Below are positions 61,867 through 64,000 of a stretch of 64,000 nucleotides of DNA, in pieces. Within the stretch, counting starts at the first letter, position 1, and each line of letters begins with the position of its first letter. The DNA comes from Cupriavidus malaysiensis (GTDB lineage: Bacteria; Pseudomonadota; Gammaproteobacteria; Burkholderiales; Burkholderiaceae), in assembly GCF_001854325.1 (NCBI RefSeq), contig NZ_CP017754.1, forward strand, positions 682,001 through 746,000. The letters run 5' to 3'. Position numbers and translations under genes: made by a program. The notes under the pieces are model-generated. The model was given only the letters and a program-made list of their open reading frames with translations, did not search any database and was not told the DNA's origin.

Positions 61867-64000
61867 ATGACCGATCTTTCCAACGCCCGCCCGGCGGGCC
61901 GTGGATCACAGGCATCCGGCGCGCCCGCCGCGCCCGCCAACAAGGTCCGCTTCGTCACCGCGGCCGCCCTGTTCGACGGCCACGACGCCTCGATCAACAT
62001 CATGCGGCGCATCCTGCAGGCGCATGGTTGCGAGGTCATCCACCTCGGCCACAACCGTGCCGTCGACGAGGTGGTCGCCGCCGCCCTGCAGGAAGATGTG
62101 CAGGGCATCGCCATCTCCAGCTACCAGGGCGGCCACGTCGAGTACTTCCGCTACATGATCGACCTGCTGCGCCAGCATGGCGGTGAGCACATCCAGGTGT
62201 TCGGCGGCGGCGGCGGCGTCATCGTGCCGGAGGAGATCCGCGCGCTGCAGTCCTATGGCGTGGCCCGCATCTACAGTCCCGAAGATGGCCAGCGCATGGG
62301 GCTGGACGGCATGATCGCCGACATGGTGCAGCGCTGCGACATCGACCTGGCGCGCTACGCGCCGGCCACGCTGGACGGTGTGCGCGGCGGCGACCGGCGC
62401 GCGCTGGCGCAGCTCATCACCGCGCTCGAGAACGGTGCCGCCGATGCCGCCTTGGTGCAGTCCCTGCGCGCGCAGGCGGCCACCGTGGCCACGCCCGTGC
62501 TCGGCATCACCGGTACCGGCGGTGCCGGCAAGTCCTCGCTGACCGACGAGCTGGTGCGCCGCATCCGCCTGGACCAGCGCGACGCGCTGTCGATCGCGCT
62601 GATCTCGATCGATCCGTCGCGCCGCAAGTCGGGCGGCGCCCTGCTGGGCGACCGCATCCGCATGAACGCGATCCACCATCCGCGCATCTTCATGCGCTCG
62701 CTGGCCACGCGCGCCGCCGGCGGCGAGATCTCGCCGGCCCTGCCGGAGGTGATCGCGGCCTGCAAGGTGGCCGGCTTCGACCTGATCCTGGTCGAGACTT
62801 CCGGCATCGGCCAGGGCGATGCGGCCATCGTGCCGCATGCCGACCTGACGCTCTATGTGATGACGCCCGAGTTCGGCGCCGCCAGCCAGCTCGAAAAGAT
62901 CGACATGCTGGACTTCGCCGATTTCGTCGCCATCAACAAGTTCGACCGCAAGGGCGCGCAGGACGCCTGGCGCGACGTCGCCAAGCAGGTTCAGCGCAAC
63001 CGCGCGCAGTGGCATGCCAGGCCGGAAGAGATGCCGGTCTACGGCACGCAGGCCTCGCGTTTCAACGACGATGGCGTGACCATGCTCTACCAGGGCCTGC
63101 GTGAGGCGCTGGCCGCGCGCGGCGTGCGCTTTGCGCCCGGTGCGCTGCCGCAGGTGGCAGGCCGCATCTCCAGCGGGCGCAATGTGATCGTGCCGCCGGC
63201 GCGCAGCCGCTACCTGGCCGAACTGGCCGACACCGTGCGCGCCTACCATCGCCGCGTGGCCGCGCAGAGCGTGCTGGCGCGCGAGCGCCAGCAGCTGCGC
63301 GAGGCGCGCCGCATGCTGGGTGAGGGCGGTGAGGGCGGTGAGGGCGGTGAGGGCGGCGTGGCTGGCGACGCCGAGCGTGCGCTGCTGGCGCAGTGGCCGG
63401 CGCTGCGGCAGGCCTATGCCGGTGACGAATACGTGGTGCGTATCCGCGGGCGCGAGATCCGTACCGGCCTGGTGAGCACCACACTGTCGGGCACCAAGGT
63501 GCGCAAGGTGGTGCTGCCGCGCTTCGAGGACGAGGGCGAGGTGCTGCGCTGGCTGATGCGCGAGAACGTGCCCGGCAGCTTCCCCTATACCGCCGGCGTG
63601 TTCGCCTTCAAGCGCGAGAACGAGGATCCCACCCGCATGTTCGCCGGCGAGGGCGATGCCTTCCGTACCAACCGCCGCTTCAAGCTGGTGTCCGCGGGCA
63701 TGGAGGCCAAGCGCCTGTCGACCGCCTTCGACTCGGTCACCCTGTATGGCGAGGATCCCGGACTGCGGCCGGACATCTACGGCAAGATCGGCAATTCCGG
63801 CGTGTCCATCGCCACGCTCGACGACATGCGGGCGCTGTACGACGGCTTCGACCTGTGCAGCCCGTCGACCTCGGTGTCGATGACCATCAACGGCCCGGCA
63901 CCGAGCCTGCTGGCGATGTTCATGAATACCGCCATCGAGCAGCAGCTCGACAAGTTCCGCGCCGACAACGGCCGCGTGCCGGCCGCCGAGGAAGCGGCCA
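61867..64000 (+). CDS. icmF: fused isobutyryl-CoA mutase IcmF (3' part beyond the window)
   Basis: Adenosylcobalamin-dependent mutase interconverting isobutyryl-CoA and n-butyryl-CoA, with its G-protein chaperone built in. The first 711 codons are present, from ATG with GGAG ahead. The B12-binding domain covers about residues 28-165 (LFDGHDASINIMRR with the His that replaces the lower ligand, SSYQGGH). The MeaB-like GTPase has P-loop GITGTGGAGKSSL (about 215-227), VETSGIGQGD and NKFDRKG. A linker with four GEG-type repeats is followed by the start of the substrate barrel. Known IcmF proteins are about 1,090 residues, so roughly a third is missing here. Confidence 0.95.
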   Translation, partial: MTDLSNARPAGRGSQASGAPAAPANKVRFVTAAALFDGHDASINIMRRILQAHGCEVIHLGHNRAVDEVVAAALQEDVQGIAISSYQGGHVEYFRYMIDLLRQHGGEHIQVFGGGGGVIVPEEIRALQSYGVARIYSPEDGQRMGLDGMIADMVQRCDIDLARYAPATLDGVRGGDRRALAQLITALENGAADAALVQSLRAQAATVATPVLGITGTGGAGKSSLTDELVRRIRLDQRDALSIALISIDPSRRKSGGALLGDRIRMNAIHHPRIFMRSLATRAAGGEISPALPEVIAACKVAGFDLILVETSGIGQGDAAIVPHADLTLYVMTPEFGAASQLEKIDMLDFADFVAINKFDRKGAQDAWRDVAKQVQRNRAQWHARPEEMPVYGTQASRFNDDGVTMLYQGLREALAARGVRFAPGALPQVAGRISSGRNVIVPPARSRYLAELADTVRAYHRRVAAQSVLARERQQLREARRMLGEGGEGGEGGEGGVAGDAERALLAQWPALRQAYAGDEYVVRIRGREIRTGLVSTTLSGTKVRKVVLPRFEDEGEVLRWLMRENVPGSFPYTAGVFAFKRENEDPTRMFAGEGDAFRTNRRFKLVSAGMEAKRLSTAFDSVTLYGEDPGLRPDIYGKIGNSGVSIATLDDMRALYDGFDLCSPSTSVSMTINGPAPSLLAMFMNTAIEQQLDKFRADNGRVPAAEEAA

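Overview
The window reads as a chromosomal segment of a high-GC betaproteobacterium of the Burkholderiaceae, most likely Cupriavidus or a close relative. Pointers are the S-adenosylhomocysteine (SAH) riboswitch before ahcY, a fused isobutyryl-CoA mutase (IcmF), a DmeF-type cation exporter, a Bug/TctC-type receptor, and pteridine-reductase-like SDR/folB and slt/fau/cca neighbourhoods. Species cannot be fixed from sequence alone. Gene density is high. One tRNA gene (Cys) is present. I see no rRNA, CRISPR array, intact insertion sequence or phage.

Layout. 1-4.0 kb: two copies of a REP-like intergenic repeat, a GNAT enzyme, a decayed sigma-54 regulator, a lone biotinyl carrier protein, a thioesterase, and thiD with a PGDYG protein. 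4.0-7.5 kb: a methionine-cycle block (SAH riboswitch, ahcY, small membrane protein, metF, TfoX-domain protein). 7.6-11.3 kb: two tandem PhoA-type alkaline phosphatases and an exported protein. 11.4-26.5 kb: housekeeping genes (Mut7-C RNase-domain protein, 5-formyl-THF cyclo-ligase, lytic transglycosylase, NDUFA9-like protein, GST, cca, MidA-like methyltransferase, pteridine-reductase-like SDR, folB, ttcA, a lipoprotein, glmU, glmS).

26.5-32.8 kb: an island of lower GC directly downstream of glmS, the classical attTn7 location. It is bounded by inverted copies of a TTGCGACA motif. It carries a PLP dehydratase resembling 3-hydroxyaspartate dehydratase/serine racemase, an ornithine-cyclodeaminase-family reductase, a DctA/GltP-type symporter, a YbaK protein, a HAD hydrolase, a small exported protein and a divergent DauR/YheO-type regulator. 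The gene set suggests uptake and conversion of hydroxyaspartate or a related amino acid through iminosuccinate to aspartate (inference).

33-40.3 kb: a complete heme-uptake operon behind a Fur box (TonB receptor, HmuY-like lipoprotein, hmuS, hmuT, hmuU, hmuV). 40.3-46 kb: two MFS transporters, a TetR regulator with a clear palindromic operator, tRNA-Cys, an ArsN2-like acetyltransferase and a DmeF-like exporter. 46-53.4 kb: an accessory catabolic region. A LysR regulator faces a leuC-leuD-fluoroacetate-dehalogenase operon whose genes overlap by exactly 8 nt each, followed by a TetR regulator, a Bug receptor gene behind paired palindromes, and an M24-fold protein with degenerate metal ligands. 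53.4-64 kb: a PagL-like lipid A deacylase, two MocR regulators flanking an omega-aminotransferase and an amino-acid permease, a DUF2917 protein, and icmF running off the right edge.
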